The notes: generated by a model not told the origin, from the sequence alone. A stretch of DNA of 8,842 nt from Rickettsiales bacterium (GCA_020631295.1 JAHDHN010000050.1:1-8842), one strand, 5' to 3'. Positions 1-7,501 are shown, numbered from the stretch's first letter. Program-made: numbers and translations.

Positions 1-212
1 CAGAAGATGTGCAGCAGCATATAGCACGCTTAAAACAGGCCACAAATTTGCCCATTTGCATCGGATTTGGCATTAAAACAGCTGAGGACGCCGCACAATT
101 TGCCCCACTGGCAGACGGCGTGGTAGTCGGCACCGCCCTGCTCAACACCTTAAAGCACGAGGGCAAAGAAGAAGCACTGCAGCTGGTGCGATCACTGAAA
201 GCTGCGATTTAA
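1..212 (+). CDS. trpA: Tryptophan synthase alpha chain, C-terminal fragment
   Basis: Only the last 69 or so codons are in the window. The frame is open from base 3 to the TAA at 210-212, so the gene is cut by the window edge rather than broken. The fragment reads through LPICIGFGIKTAEDAAQFA and then ADGVVVGTALLNTL. This matches the final beta-strands and the phosphate-binding GFGI and GVVVGTAL loops of the TrpA TIM barrel. The family cleaves indole-3-glycerol phosphate to indole and glyceraldehyde 3-phosphate, and passes the indole to TrpB for the last step of tryptophan synthesis in the cytoplasm. The GTG at position 9 is an internal valine codon, not a start. The gene converges on secA with 24 nt between the stops and no convincing terminator. 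Other phosphate-binding TIM barrels share part of this loop, but the GFGIKT...ADGVVVG pattern fits TrpA best. Confidence 0.85.
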   Translation, partial: EDVQQHIARLKQATNLPICIGFGIKTAEDAAQFAPLADGVVVGTALLNTLKHEGKEEALQLVRSLKAAI

Positions 213-236
213 GCTCCAGGCTTTGTTATAATTTTT

Positions 237-2975
237 CTACACCAGTTTCCCATGGCATTGCTTGTATTTTTTGCCACTGCCGCATGGGCAAGGCTGATTG
301 CGCCCAACCCTGCCCCAGGTGCTAGGATCCGCCTTATTAAAGGGCTTATCACTCTGGCGGATTTGCACAGGCGCGTTACCGCCGCTTTGCGCTTCGGCGG
401 CTTGCGCCTGGCCGGCCATGGCAGGGTCTTGCCGCGTTTCTTGCGCTTGCTGCAGCTGCACTTGGCGGCGGTCAAACATTACCACACCATTTTCATCTTG
501 GCCTAATTCCACATGGCTCAGGCGTGTTATCACGCTCTCCCGCAGGCGGTCTAACATGGCAGCAAACATGGAAAATGCCTCCTGCTTATATTCATTCAGC
601 GGGTCTTTCTGACCGTAAGCACGCAGGCCAATGCTTTGGCGCAAATAATCCAAGCTGTGCAAATGCTCTTTCCACAACTCATCTAAGGTAAAGAGCAACA
701 AACGCTTGGCAATATCGGCCACGGCTTCCTTACCATAACGCTCTTGCTTCTCTTCCAGCTGCGCGGTGGCGGCCTGGGTGATTTTCTCAATCAGTACGCT
801 GTCATCCACGCCTTCTTCGGCCGCTAATTTGGGAATATCCAAATGCAATCCAAACAGGCGGAACACGTCTTTATCCAAGCCTTCCGTGTCCCATTGCTCT
901 GCATAGGAGCCTGGCGGAATATAGCTCAGCACACTGCTCTCAATCACCTCTTCCAGCATCTCCGCAATGGTTTCATCCACCGCTTCCGCTTCCATAATCT
1001 CCATGCGCTGCTCGTAAATCACCTTACGCTGATCATTCATCACATCGTCAAATTTCAGCAGGTTTTTGCGGATATCGTAATTGCGCTCTTCCACCTTTTT
1101 CTGCGATTTTTCCATCACCTTGGTCAGCATTGGGCTCTCAATCGGCTCGCCCGGCTTGCCCATCTTGCCCAAAATCCAATCCATCTTCTTATCTGCACCA
1201 AAAATGCGAATCAAATCGTCCTGTGCAGAGAGGTAAAACTTGGTATAGCCCGCATCACCCTGGCGGCCGGCACGGCCACGCAGCTGGTTATCAATCCGAC
1301 GAGATTCATGGCGCTCGGTCGCCAACACGCACAAGCCACCTGCTTGCTGCACAATCTCGCGGTCTTTTTCCACTTGTGCGGTAATGTCCTTGGTAATCTT
1401 CTCACGCTGTTTGTCGGTCGTATCTTTTTTCAGCTTATCCGCAATCAACATCTCTGCATTGCCACCCAGCTGAATATCCGTACCGCGGCCAGCCATATTC
1501 GTGGCAATGGTCACCGCACCAGGCTTGCCCGCCTGCCCTACAATGCTGGCTTCCTTATCATGCTGGCGCGCATTTAATACATTATGGGGAATTTTTGCCT
1601 TTTTCAACATTTTGGATAAAAGCTCAGATTTTTCAATGCTCACCGTACCCGCCAATACCGGCTGTTTGCTCTTATGACACTCGGCAATTTTCTCCACAAT
1701 GGCGAGATATTTTTCCTCTGCCGTGCGGTAAATACTGTCATCGTCATCAATGCGCGCCACAGGCTTATGCGTAGGTACCGCAATCACATTCAGGCCGTAA
1801 ATATCTGCAAATTCGGCTTCTTCTGTAAGCGCTGTACCGGTCATGCCTGCAAGCTTGTCATAGCCACGGAAATAATTCTGGAAGGTCACGCTGGCCAATG
1901 TTTGATTTTCCTGCTGGATCGGCACCGACTCTTTTGCCTCCAGCGCCTGATGTAACCCATCAGAATAGCGGCGCCCTTCCATCATCCGGCCGGTAAATTC
2001 GTCAATAATCACCACCTTGCCGTCTTTCACAATATAGTCCGTATCACGGTGAAACAGCACATGGGCGCGCAAGGCCTGGTTGGCGTGATGCACCAGCTGC
2101 ACATTCTCAATGTCATACAAGCTAGAGCTCTCTGGTAGCAAACCCGCCTTGTGCAACTGCTCTTCCATGAAGGCCGTGCCGTCTTCTGTGAATGTGGCAT
2201 TTTTGGATTTTTCATCCAGCTCGTAATGCGCTTCTTTTATGCCAGGAATGAACTTATCAATCTGCGTATAAAGCGCGGTATTATCATCCACCGGGCCAGA
2301 AATAATCAGTGGCGTGCGCGCCTCATCAATCAAAATACTGTCCACCTCATCCACAATGGCAAAGTGATGATCACGCTGCACGCGCTGCTCCAGCGTAAAT
2401 TTCATATTATCGCGCAAGAAATCAAACCCAAGCTCGTTATTGGTGGCATAAACAATATCCGCTGCGTAAGCCGCTTTGCGCTCTTCGTCATTCATGCCAT
2501 GTTTAATGCAGGATACCGTCAGGCCCAGATATTCATGCACACGCCCCATCCAGCTTGCATCACGCTCTGCTAAGTAATCATTCACCGTTACCACATGCAC
2601 ACTCTTACCAGAAAGCGCATTTAAATAGGCCGGCAAAGTCGCCACCAGTGTTTTACCCTCACCGGTTTTCATTTCCGCAATCATGCCTTTATGCAGAATA
2701 ATGCCGCCCAGCAGCTGCACATCATAATGCCGCTGCCCCAGCACACGCTTGGCCGCTTCACGCACAATGGCAAAGGCATCAGGCAAGATAGCGTCCAGCG
2801 ACTCCCCTTCAGCCACACGGTCTTTTAAGGAGATTGTGAAGGCCTTCACCTCTGTCTCACTTAAGCTTTCAATATCCGCCTCTTTGGCATTAATTTCCTC
2901 CACCAATGGCTGCATTTTCTTCAGAAAACGGTCATTCGAGGAACCAAAAAGACTGCGGCTGATTGCACTAAACAT
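237..2975 (-). CDS. secA: Protein translocase ATPase subunit SecA
   Basis: This 912-residue protein has the usual full length for a proteobacterial SecA. It is the ATP-driven motor that pushes unfolded preproteins through SecYEG at the inner membrane. Visible motifs, in order, are: Walker A MKTGEGKT (102-109); the DEVD Walker B box (209-212) followed by SILIDEARTPLIISG; the preprotein-binding region after about residue 227; GMTGTA (377-382); TNMAGRGTDIQLGG (492-505) and QLRGRAGRQGD (564-574) of the second ATPase domain; and the helical scaffold and wing region with LWKEHLHSLDYLRQSIGLR (about 767-785). A polar, Gln/Ala-rich linker (about 838-875) leads to the SEC-C zinc tail with C896, C898, C907 and H908, which in the family binds SecB and phospholipid. 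The ATG at 2973-2975 gives the typical N-terminus; its ribosome-binding site (AAAGAA) is weak. The gene is monocistronic here, divergent from eno. All key residues are intact. Confidence 0.98.
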   Translation of the reverse strand: MFSAISRSLFGSSNDRFLKKMQPLVEEINAKEADIESLSETEVKAFTISLKDRVAEGESLDAILPDAFAIVREAAKRVLGQRHYDVQLLGGIILHKGMIAEMKTGEGKTLVATLPAYLNALSGKSVHVVTVNDYLAERDASWMGRVHEYLGLTVSCIKHGMNDEERKAAYAADIVYATNNELGFDFLRDNMKFTLEQRVQRDHHFAIVDEVDSILIDEARTPLIISGPVDDNTALYTQIDKFIPGIKEAHYELDEKSKNATFTEDGTAFMEEQLHKAGLLPESSSLYDIENVQLVHHANQALRAHVLFHRDTDYIVKDGKVVIIDEFTGRMMEGRRYSDGLHQALEAKESVPIQQENQTLASVTFQNYFRGYDKLAGMTGTALTEEAEFADIYGLNVIAVPTHKPVARIDDDDSIYRTAEEKYLAIVEKIAECHKSKQPVLAGTVSIEKSELLSKMLKKAKIPHNVLNARQHDKEASIVGQAGKPGAVTIATNMAGRGTDIQLGGNAEMLIADKLKKDTTDKQREKITKDITAQVEKDREIVQQAGGLCVLATERHESRRIDNQLRGRAGRQGDAGYTKFYLSAQDDLIRIFGADKKMDWILGKMGKPGEPIESPMLTKVMEKSQKKVEERNYDIRKNLLKFDDVMNDQRKVIYEQRMEIMEAEAVDETIAEMLEEVIESSVLSYIPPGSYAEQWDTEGLDKDVFRLFGLHLDIPKLAAEEGVDDSVLIEKITQAATAQLEEKQERYGKEAVADIAKRLLLFTLDELWKEHLHSLDYLRQSIGLRAYGQKDPLNEYKQEAFSMFAAMLDRLRESVITRLSHVELGQDENGVVMFDRRQVQLQQAQETRQDPAMAGQAQAAEAQSGGNAPVQIRQSDKPFNKADPSTWGRVGRNQPCPCGSGKKYKQCHGKLV

Positions 2976-3003
2976 ACGATATTTCTTTCACTTTTTTCCC
3001 ATG

Positions 3004-3031
3004 TATATAAGTGCTTATAATAGAACTACAA
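3004..3031 (-). promoter_or_regulatory. Candidate secA promoter
   Basis: Read on the minus strand, TTGTAG (3026-3031) and TATATA (3004-3009) are separated by 16 nt. Transcription would start about 20 nt upstream of the secA ATG. The match to a sigma-70 consensus is only moderate, and a TATTAT sequence (minus strand, about 3017-3022) offers an alternative -10. This is inferred from sequence only. Confidence 0.3.
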
Positions 3032-3052
3032 GCGGTGATGTAATAACTTCAT

Positions 3053-3174
3053 TTAACAATTTCCTCCCCCCACACCCGTCATTCCATGGCTTGTCCATGG
3101 AATCTCCTTATTAGGACACGACAATTGGCAGGAGATCCCACGAACAAGTCGTGGGATGACGAGGAAATTGTTAA
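3053..3174. repeat. Extended inverted repeat containing an 85-nt double-hairpin element (copy 1)
   Basis: The inner element is 3077-3161. It consists of CGTC (3077-3080); a 9-bp perfect hairpin with loop CTTGT (3081-3103); CTCC (3104-3107); a 23-nt core (3108-3130); GGAG (3131-3134); a second 9-bp perfect hairpin with loop ACAAG (3135-3157); and GACG (3158-3161). Outer CGTC/GACG and inner CTCC/GGAG can pair, so a four-way junction is possible. Around it lies a perfect 14-bp inverted repeat, TTAACAATTTCCTC (3053-3066) and its complement (3161-3174), with a C-rich 10-nt spacer on the left only. The core contains AGGACAC (3113-3119), the reverse complement of GTGTCCT in copy 2, so the two copies lie in opposite orientations. 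There is no coding capacity and no transposase. It sits between the divergent secA and eno genes. Confidence 0.9.
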
Positions 3175-3197
3175 GCGGGGCGGTGATAATGTAAATT
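3168..3197 (+). promoter_or_regulatory. Weak candidate eno promoter
   Basis: TTGTTA (3168-3173), 18 nt, then TAAATT (3192-3197) is the best sigma-70-like arrangement I can see upstream of eno. Its -35 would fall inside the right outer arm of the inverted repeat. The match is poor, and other AT-rich hexamers nearby (for example GATAAT at 3185-3190) could serve instead. Confidence 0.2.
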
Positions 3198-3257
3198 ATC
3201 TATCGACATTACATAGCAGAGTACGCTAGAGGCTCAGCCACATAAAACAACCCATGC

Positions 3258-3264
3258 AAGGAAG
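3258..3264 (+). promoter_or_regulatory. Ribosome-binding site that sets the eno start
   Basis: AAGGAAG lies 7 nt before the ATG at 3272. An in-frame ATG at 3254 lies upstream of this Shine-Dalgarno and would add six residues (MQGSNN) not expected in enolase. The site therefore supports initiation at 3272. Confidence 0.8.
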
Positions 3265-3271
3265 CAACAAC

Positions 3272-4543
3272 ATGACCGCTATTATTGATATCTTCGCCCG
3301 TGAAATTATGGACAGCCGTGGCAACCCCACCGTGGAAGTAGATGTGATACTAGAAGACGGTGCAATGGGCCGTGCAGCAGTACCAAGCGGTGCATCTACC
3401 GGCTCCAAAGAAGCGCTAGAATTACGCGATGGTGATAAAAGCCGCTTCCTTGGCAAAGGCGTGTTGCAGGCGGTGGAAAATGTGAATACCGAAATTGCTG
3501 ACGCGCTGATTGGCATGGAAGCCAGCGAGCAAGTAACCATCGACCGTGCATTGATTGCATTAGACGGCACAGAAAACAAGGCCCGCCTGGGCGCCAACGC
3601 CATGCTGGGCGTGTCTCTGGCCGTGGCAAAAGCGCAAGCTGAGAGCGCTGGCCTGCCATTATTTGCTTATCTGGGCGGTGTGAATGCACATGTACTGCCA
3701 GTGCCGATGATGAATATCATCAATGGCGGTGAGCATGCCAATAACCCTATTGATATCCAAGAATTTATGATCATGCCGACAGGCGCAAAAAATATTGCAG
3801 AAGCCATCCGTATGGGCGCAGAAGTATTCCACGCGCTGCGCAAAAACTTGGATAAAGACGGCTTCAGCACCAGCGTGGGTGATGAAGGTGGCTTTGCGCC
3901 AGATATTCAAAGCACAGAGGCCGCGTTGGATTATGTAATGCAAGCCATTACAGATGCCGGCTACACACCAGGTGATGATATTGTGCTGGCTTTGGATTCT
4001 GCCTCCTCTGAATTCTATAAAAACGGTAAATATGAGCTGAAGGGCGAAGGCAAAAGCCTGAATGCCGCTGAGATGGTGGCGTATTATGAGGCGCTGGTAG
4101 CAAAATATCCGATTGCATCTATTGAAGATGCGATGGATGAAAATGACCGTGAAGGCTGGCGCTTAATCACCGAAGCACTGGGCGATAAAATCCAGCTTGT
4201 GGGTGATGATTTATTCGTAACCAACCCAAAAGAGGTAGCGCGCGGTATTGAAGAGAATATCGCCAATGCGGTGCTGGTGAAGGTAAACCAAGTGGGCACG
4301 CTAACCGAAACATTGGAAGCCGTGAATATGGCCGCCAATAATGGCTGGCGCAATGTGCTTTCTCACCGTTCTGGAGAAACAGAGGACAGCACCATTGCCC
4401 ATATCGCCGTGGCCACCAATTGCGGCCAGATCAAAACAGGCTCACTGTCCCGCTCTGACCGTTTAGCGAAATATAATGAGTTGCTCCGCATCGCCGAAGA
4501 TCTAGGTGATGCCGCACATTATGCCGGCAAAGGCTGTTTTTAG
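3272..4543 (+). CDS. eno: Enolase (phosphopyruvate hydratase)
   Basis: Enolase interconverts 2-phosphoglycerate and phosphoenolpyruvate in glycolysis and gluconeogenesis; in many bacteria it also sits in the RNA degradosome. From the ATG at 3272 the protein is 423 residues, close to the usual 420-432. It begins MTAIIDIFAREIMDSRGNPT, the standard enolase N-terminus. The mobile substrate loop SGASTGSKEALELRDGD runs from about 39 to 55. Catalytic and Mg-binding residues can be placed by motif: E164 (QEFMIMPTGA), E205 (GDEGGFAP), D242 (LALDSAS), E285 (SIEDAMDE), D312 (GDDLFVTNP), the general base K337 (VKVNQVGTLTE), H365-R366-S367 (LSHRSGETED) and K388 (GQIKTGS). All are present, so the enzyme should be active. 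It is a single gene, with no pyrG or ftsB neighbour here; it converges on the M23 peptidase gene, 21 nt between stops. Confidence 0.98.
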   Translation: MTAIIDIFAREIMDSRGNPTVEVDVILEDGAMGRAAVPSGASTGSKEALELRDGDKSRFLGKGVLQAVENVNTEIADALIGMEASEQVTIDRALIALDGTENKARLGANAMLGVSLAVAKAQAESAGLPLFAYLGGVNAHVLPVPMMNIINGGEHANNPIDIQEFMIMPTGAKNIAEAIRMGAEVFHALRKNLDKDGFSTSVGDEGGFAPDIQSTEAALDYVMQAITDAGYTPGDDIVLALDSASSEFYKNGKYELKGEGKSLNAAEMVAYYEALVAKYPIASIEDAMDENDREGWRLITEALGDKIQLVGDDLFVTNPKEVARGIEENIANAVLVKVNQVGTLTETLEAVNMAANNGWRNVLSHRSGETEDSTIAHIAVATNCGQIKTGSLSRSDRLAKYNELLRIAEDLGDAAHYAGKGCF

Positions 4544-4564
4544 GATAGGCTCTACCTACAAAAT

Positions 4565-5431
4565 TTAGTGCCCTAAATGTTGGTTGCGCCTTGCATTTGT
4601 GACAACGCCCTTATTAGTAGCAAAACGCATCGGAAAAGAGTGGCGTGTGTAGCCGTTATCCGGTGCATATACACCAACATGCAAATGCGGGCCTGTGCTA
4701 TAGCCCGTATTGCCAGAACAACCGATTTTATCGCCAGCTTTTACCATATCGCCCACGCGCACAGCAGCGCCTTCATAACGCAAATGCGCATATTCAGCGA
4801 TGGTATTATCAGGCTGCAATAGTGTAATTTTATTGCTCTTCCGCAGATATTTTCGTTTAGGGCCACCATAGCGATGATGGTCAATCACCTCCACCACTAC
4901 TCCACCGCGCATAGCATGTACGGGCGTGCCAACAGGCATGTCGAAATCTACAGTATAATAGGCTTCGCCTGTGTGGGTGGGCGTATCATTCACGCCTTGG
5001 CTGACACGAAATGTGTGGCCTTTTGCAAACGGTAATTGATAGAGAGGGTTACTGTGTTTGGCATCTTTATCCCCAGGTTGGAAATGAAAATACGGCCTGA
5101 ATCGCACCGGCTTTTCTGGGTTCTTTAACGTCAGATGCAGCACCTTTTTCTCCTGCTGCGGTTGCAATGTAACCACAAGCGGAAAGCTGTGCTCGCTGGT
5201 TAGGTTCTTCATAATTTCAGGCTTTATGCTAAGTGTGGTGGGGTGCAGCCGTGCATTATGCATATAAAAATCCAGCCCAGAAGCGGTTTGCACGGTACGC
5301 GAACAAATATAGCGCGTGCCCACGCATTGCGTCTGTTCTTTTTCTGTTTTGATAGGCGCTTGTGAAGGCGTCGCACAGGCTGCTAGCCACAGCATCAGCG
5401 CATATAATGTATATTTTTTTATATGCTGCAT
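4565..5431 (-). CDS. Lipoprotein M23-family metallopeptidase (LytM-like)
   Basis: The 288-residue product starts with a short basic and hydrophobic signal peptide ending in the lipobox LAAC, so C19 would be lipidated. The +2 residue is alanine, which in proteobacteria usually means sorting to the outer membrane. Residues about 25-135 form an extracytoplasmic region I do not recognise. The catalytic domain follows, with H153 (THTGEAYYTVDFD, ligands H153 and D162), MPVGTPVHAMRGGVVVEV, H216 (EYAHL) and the HLH motif H249/H251 (GPHLHVGVY). These are the Zn ligands and catalytic histidines of M23 peptidases, which cut peptide cross-links of peptidoglycan. All appear intact, so I infer an active hydrolase rather than an EnvC- or NlpD-like activator. 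There are no coiled-coil or LysM repeats. A good AAGGGA ribosome-binding site precedes the ATG. The gene is divergent from dnaK. Substrate and physiological role cannot be read from the sequence. Confidence 0.88.
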   Translation of the reverse strand: MQHIKKYTLYALMLWLAACATPSQAPIKTEKEQTQCVGTRYICSRTVQTASGLDFYMHNARLHPTTLSIKPEIMKNLTSEHSFPLVVTLQPQQEKKVLHLTLKNPEKPVRFRPYFHFQPGDKDAKHSNPLYQLPFAKGHTFRVSQGVNDTPTHTGEAYYTVDFDMPVGTPVHAMRGGVVVEVIDHHRYGGPKRKYLRKSNKITLLQPDNTIAEYAHLRYEGAAVRVGDMVKAGDKIGCSGNTGYSTGPHLHVGVYAPDNGYTRHSFPMRFATNKGVVTNARRNQHLGH

Positions 5432-5432
5432 A

Positions 5433-5460
5433 TTGAAATCCCTTTTTACGACCCTACATA
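5433..5460 (+). promoter_or_regulatory. Candidate dnaK promoter (heat-shock or sigma-70 type)
   Basis: TTGAAA (5433-5438) is followed after 13 nt by CCCTACAT (5452-5459), similar to the sigma-32 pattern CTTGAA...CCCCATNT. Read as sigma-70, the same site is TTGAAA, 16 nt, TACATA (5455-5460). Transcription would start near 5467 and leave a leader of about 60 nt. A second, weaker sigma-32-like option is CTTTTT (5442-5447) with GCCCATAA (5463-5470). There is no CIRCE inverted repeat between the M23 gene and dnaK, which fits sigma-factor rather than HrcA control. The site overlaps the start region of the divergent M23 gene. Confidence 0.45.
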
Positions 5461-5515
5461 AGGCCCATAACCATTAACTGTGCTGTGGGAATAAGCCTTC
5501 CTGCATCACTATATA

Positions 5516-5522
5516 AAAGGAA
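5516..5522 (+). promoter_or_regulatory. dnaK ribosome-binding site
   Basis: AAAAGGAA ends 6 nt before the dnaK ATG at 5529. It is a strong Shine-Dalgarno, consistent with high expression. It immediately follows a TATATAA sequence that might otherwise be mistaken for a -10 box. Confidence 0.75.
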
Positions 5523-5528
5523 CAAAAG

Positions 5529-7460
5529 ATGAGCAAGATTATTGGTATTGATTTAGGAACCACCAACTCCTGTGTATCGGTGATGGATGGCGGACAACCA
5601 CGCGTGATTGAAAACGCAGAAGGCAAGCGCACCACACCCAGTATTGTGGCCTACACAGAAAGCGGTGAGCGTCTGGTGGGTGAGGCTGCCAAGCGCCAAG
5701 CGGTAACCAACCCGAAAAACACATTATTTGCGATCAAGCGTCTGATTGGCCGCACCTATAACGATCCGCTGACAGAAAAAGATAAGAAGATTGTGCCATA
5801 TAACATCGTGAAGGCGGATAATGGTGATGCATGGGTGGAAGCGCAAGGCGAGACCTATTCTCCAAGCACCATTTCTGCAGCGATTTTGCAGAAAATGAAG
5901 GAAACAGCTGAAGATTTCTTGGGCGACAAAGTGACCAAGGCGGTGATTACCGTGCCGGCCTATTTTAACGATGCACAGCGCCAAGCCACTAAAGATGCCG
6001 GTAAAATTGCCGGTTTGGAAGTGGAGCGCATCATCAATGAACCTACCGCTGCCGCCCTGGCATATGGCTTGGATAAAAGCGAAGCCAAAACCATTGCTGT
6101 GTATGACCTTGGTGGTGGTACGTTTGATGTGTCTATCCTAGAGATTGGTGACGGTGTGTTTGAAGTGAAATCTACCAACGGAGACACGTTCCTGGGTGGT
6201 GAAGATTTTGACATGCGCGTGCTCAACTATCTGGCCGATGAGTTCAACAAAGAGCAAGGTGTGGATTTGCGTAATGACCCGCTTGCCTTGCAGCGTTTGA
6301 AAGAGTCTGCAGAGAAAGCCAAAATTGAGCTTTCTAGCGCCTCTGAAACAGAGATCAACCTGCCATACATCACCGCTGATGCAAGCGGGCCAAAGCACCT
6401 AAACATCAAGCTTAGCCGTGCCAAATTGGAAACATTGGTGGACGACCTGATCGACCGCACCATTGAGCCATGCAAGAAAGCATTGAAAGATGCTGAGCTC
6501 TCTGCCGGCGAAATTGATGAGGTGGTATTGGTGGGTGGTATGACCCGCATGCCTAAGGTACAAGAGCAGGTGAAAGCCTTCTTTGGGAAAGAGCCGCATA
6601 AGGGTGTAAATCCGGATGAGGTGGTAGCCATTGGTGCTGCCATTCAGGGCGGTGTGTTGCAGGGTGACGTGAAAGACGTGTTGCTGCTGGACGTAACGCC
6701 ACTCTCATTGGGTATTGAAACGCTGGGCGGTGTGTTCACGCGCTTGATTGACCGCAACACCACCATCCCAACCAAGAAGAGCCAGGTCTTCTCTACGGCG
6801 GATGATAACCAGTCTGCTGTGACCATTCGCGTGTTCCAGGGTGAGCGCGAAATGGCAGAGCAAAACAAGGCGCTGGGCCAGTTTAACTTGGAAGAAATTC
6901 CGCCTGCACCACGTGGCATGCCACAAATTGAAGTGACGTTTGATATTGATGCAAACGGCATTGTGAATGTGTCGGCGAAAGACAAAGCCACTAATAAAGA
7001 GCAGAAAATCACCATCCAAGCGTCAGGCGGATTGTCAGATGATGAGATTGAGCAAATGGTGAAAGATGCCGAAGCCAATGCAGAGGAAGACAAGAAGCGC
7101 CGTGCTAATGTGGAAGCACGCAATGAGGCAGATAGCCTGGTGCATTCCACGCAAAAATCACTGGATGAGTATGGTGATAAAGTCTCTGCCGATGAGAAGG
7201 CAGCGATTGAAGAGGCACTGAAGTCCGTGAAGGATGAGTTGGAAAATGAATCTGCAGATGCAGACAGCATCAAAGGCAAAACCGAAGCGCTGACGCAAGC
7301 CGCCATGAAGCTGGGCCAGGCCATGTATGAAGCCAGCCAAGCAGAGGCACAAGCGGCTGAGGCAGCAGGCAATGATAACGGTGCCGGCGAATCAGGTGAA
7401 AAAGTGGTCGATGCTGATTTTGAAGAGGTGAGCGAAGACGACGATAAGAAAAGCGCGTAA
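5529..7460 (+). CDS. dnaK: Chaperone protein DnaK (Hsp70)
   Basis: This 643-residue protein is full length for bacterial DnaK (about 630-645). It binds exposed hydrophobic peptide stretches in an ATP-controlled cycle, stimulated by DnaJ and reset by GrpE, in the cytoplasm. The nucleotide-binding domain starts with IIGIDLGTTNSC (4-15). It has catalytic K70 (FAIKRLIGR), VPAYFNDAQRQATKDAG (142-158), E171 (INEPTAAALAYG), DLGGGTFDVS with T198, and VVLVGGMTRMP (332-342). The interdomain linker VLLLDVTPLSLG lies at 384-395. The beta-sandwich substrate domain runs to about 500, with IPTKKSQVFSTADDNQ at 413-428. A helical lid follows, then an Ala/Gln/Gly-rich tail ending in DADFEEVSEDDDKKSA, the acidic C-terminus typical of proteobacterial DnaK. 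All expected residues are present. dnaJ follows on the same strand after 173 nt that contain a structured repeat. Confidence 0.99.
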   Translation: MSKIIGIDLGTTNSCVSVMDGGQPRVIENAEGKRTTPSIVAYTESGERLVGEAAKRQAVTNPKNTLFAIKRLIGRTYNDPLTEKDKKIVPYNIVKADNGDAWVEAQGETYSPSTISAAILQKMKETAEDFLGDKVTKAVITVPAYFNDAQRQATKDAGKIAGLEVERIINEPTAAALAYGLDKSEAKTIAVYDLGGGTFDVSILEIGDGVFEVKSTNGDTFLGGEDFDMRVLNYLADEFNKEQGVDLRNDPLALQRLKESAEKAKIELSSASETEINLPYITADASGPKHLNIKLSRAKLETLVDDLIDRTIEPCKKALKDAELSAGEIDEVVLVGGMTRMPKVQEQVKAFFGKEPHKGVNPDEVVAIGAAIQGGVLQGDVKDVLLLDVTPLSLGIETLGGVFTRLIDRNTTIPTKKSQVFSTADDNQSAVTIRVFQGEREMAEQNKALGQFNLEEIPPAPRGMPQIEVTFDIDANGIVNVSAKDKATNKEQKITIQASGGLSDDEIEQMVKDAEANAEEDKKRRANVEARNEADSLVHSTQKSLDEYGDKVSADEKAAIEEALKSVKDELENESADADSIKGKTEALTQAAMKLGQAMYEASQAEAQAAEAAGNDNGAGESGEKVVDADFEEVSEDDDKKSA

Positions 7461-7501
7461 CTGTTTCTATTATGGCGTCATACACCGTCTTTTATATATC
7501 T

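Noticed and set aside
211..223. AAGC/GCTT mini-hairpin between trpA and secA as a bidirectional terminator
   Set aside because: A 4-bp stem is too weak to support the call, even though T-rich sequence follows nearby.
843..1577. Open frame of 244 codons on the plus strand, antisense to secA
   Set aside because: It lies wholly within secA, lacks a recognisable domain or clear ribosome-binding site, and is explained by the composition of the sense gene.
3053..3174. CRISPR array or tRNA gene in the secA-eno gap
   Set aside because: There are no regularly spaced direct repeats and no cloverleaf. The symmetry is inverted, not direct.
3254..3271. Upstream in-frame ATG for eno
   Set aside because: The Shine-Dalgarno AAGGAAG lies between it and the ATG at 3272, and the extra MQGSNN is not part of the enolase fold.
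4563..4578. Small palindrome ATTTAG-TGCC-CTAAAT between eno and the M23 gene as a terminator
   Set aside because: The 6-bp stem is AT-rich, has no T-run after it, and overlaps the M23 stop codon.
5509..5516. CTATATAA just before dnaK as a -10 box
   Set aside because: No -35 sits at a suitable distance, and transcription from it would start at or after the ribosome-binding site.
6644..7372. Long open frame of 242 codons on the minus strand, antisense to dnaK
   Set aside because: Long antisense frames over dnaK are a known effect of its codon bias. The predicted protein is Ser-rich and low-complexity, and the sense strand is clearly DnaK.
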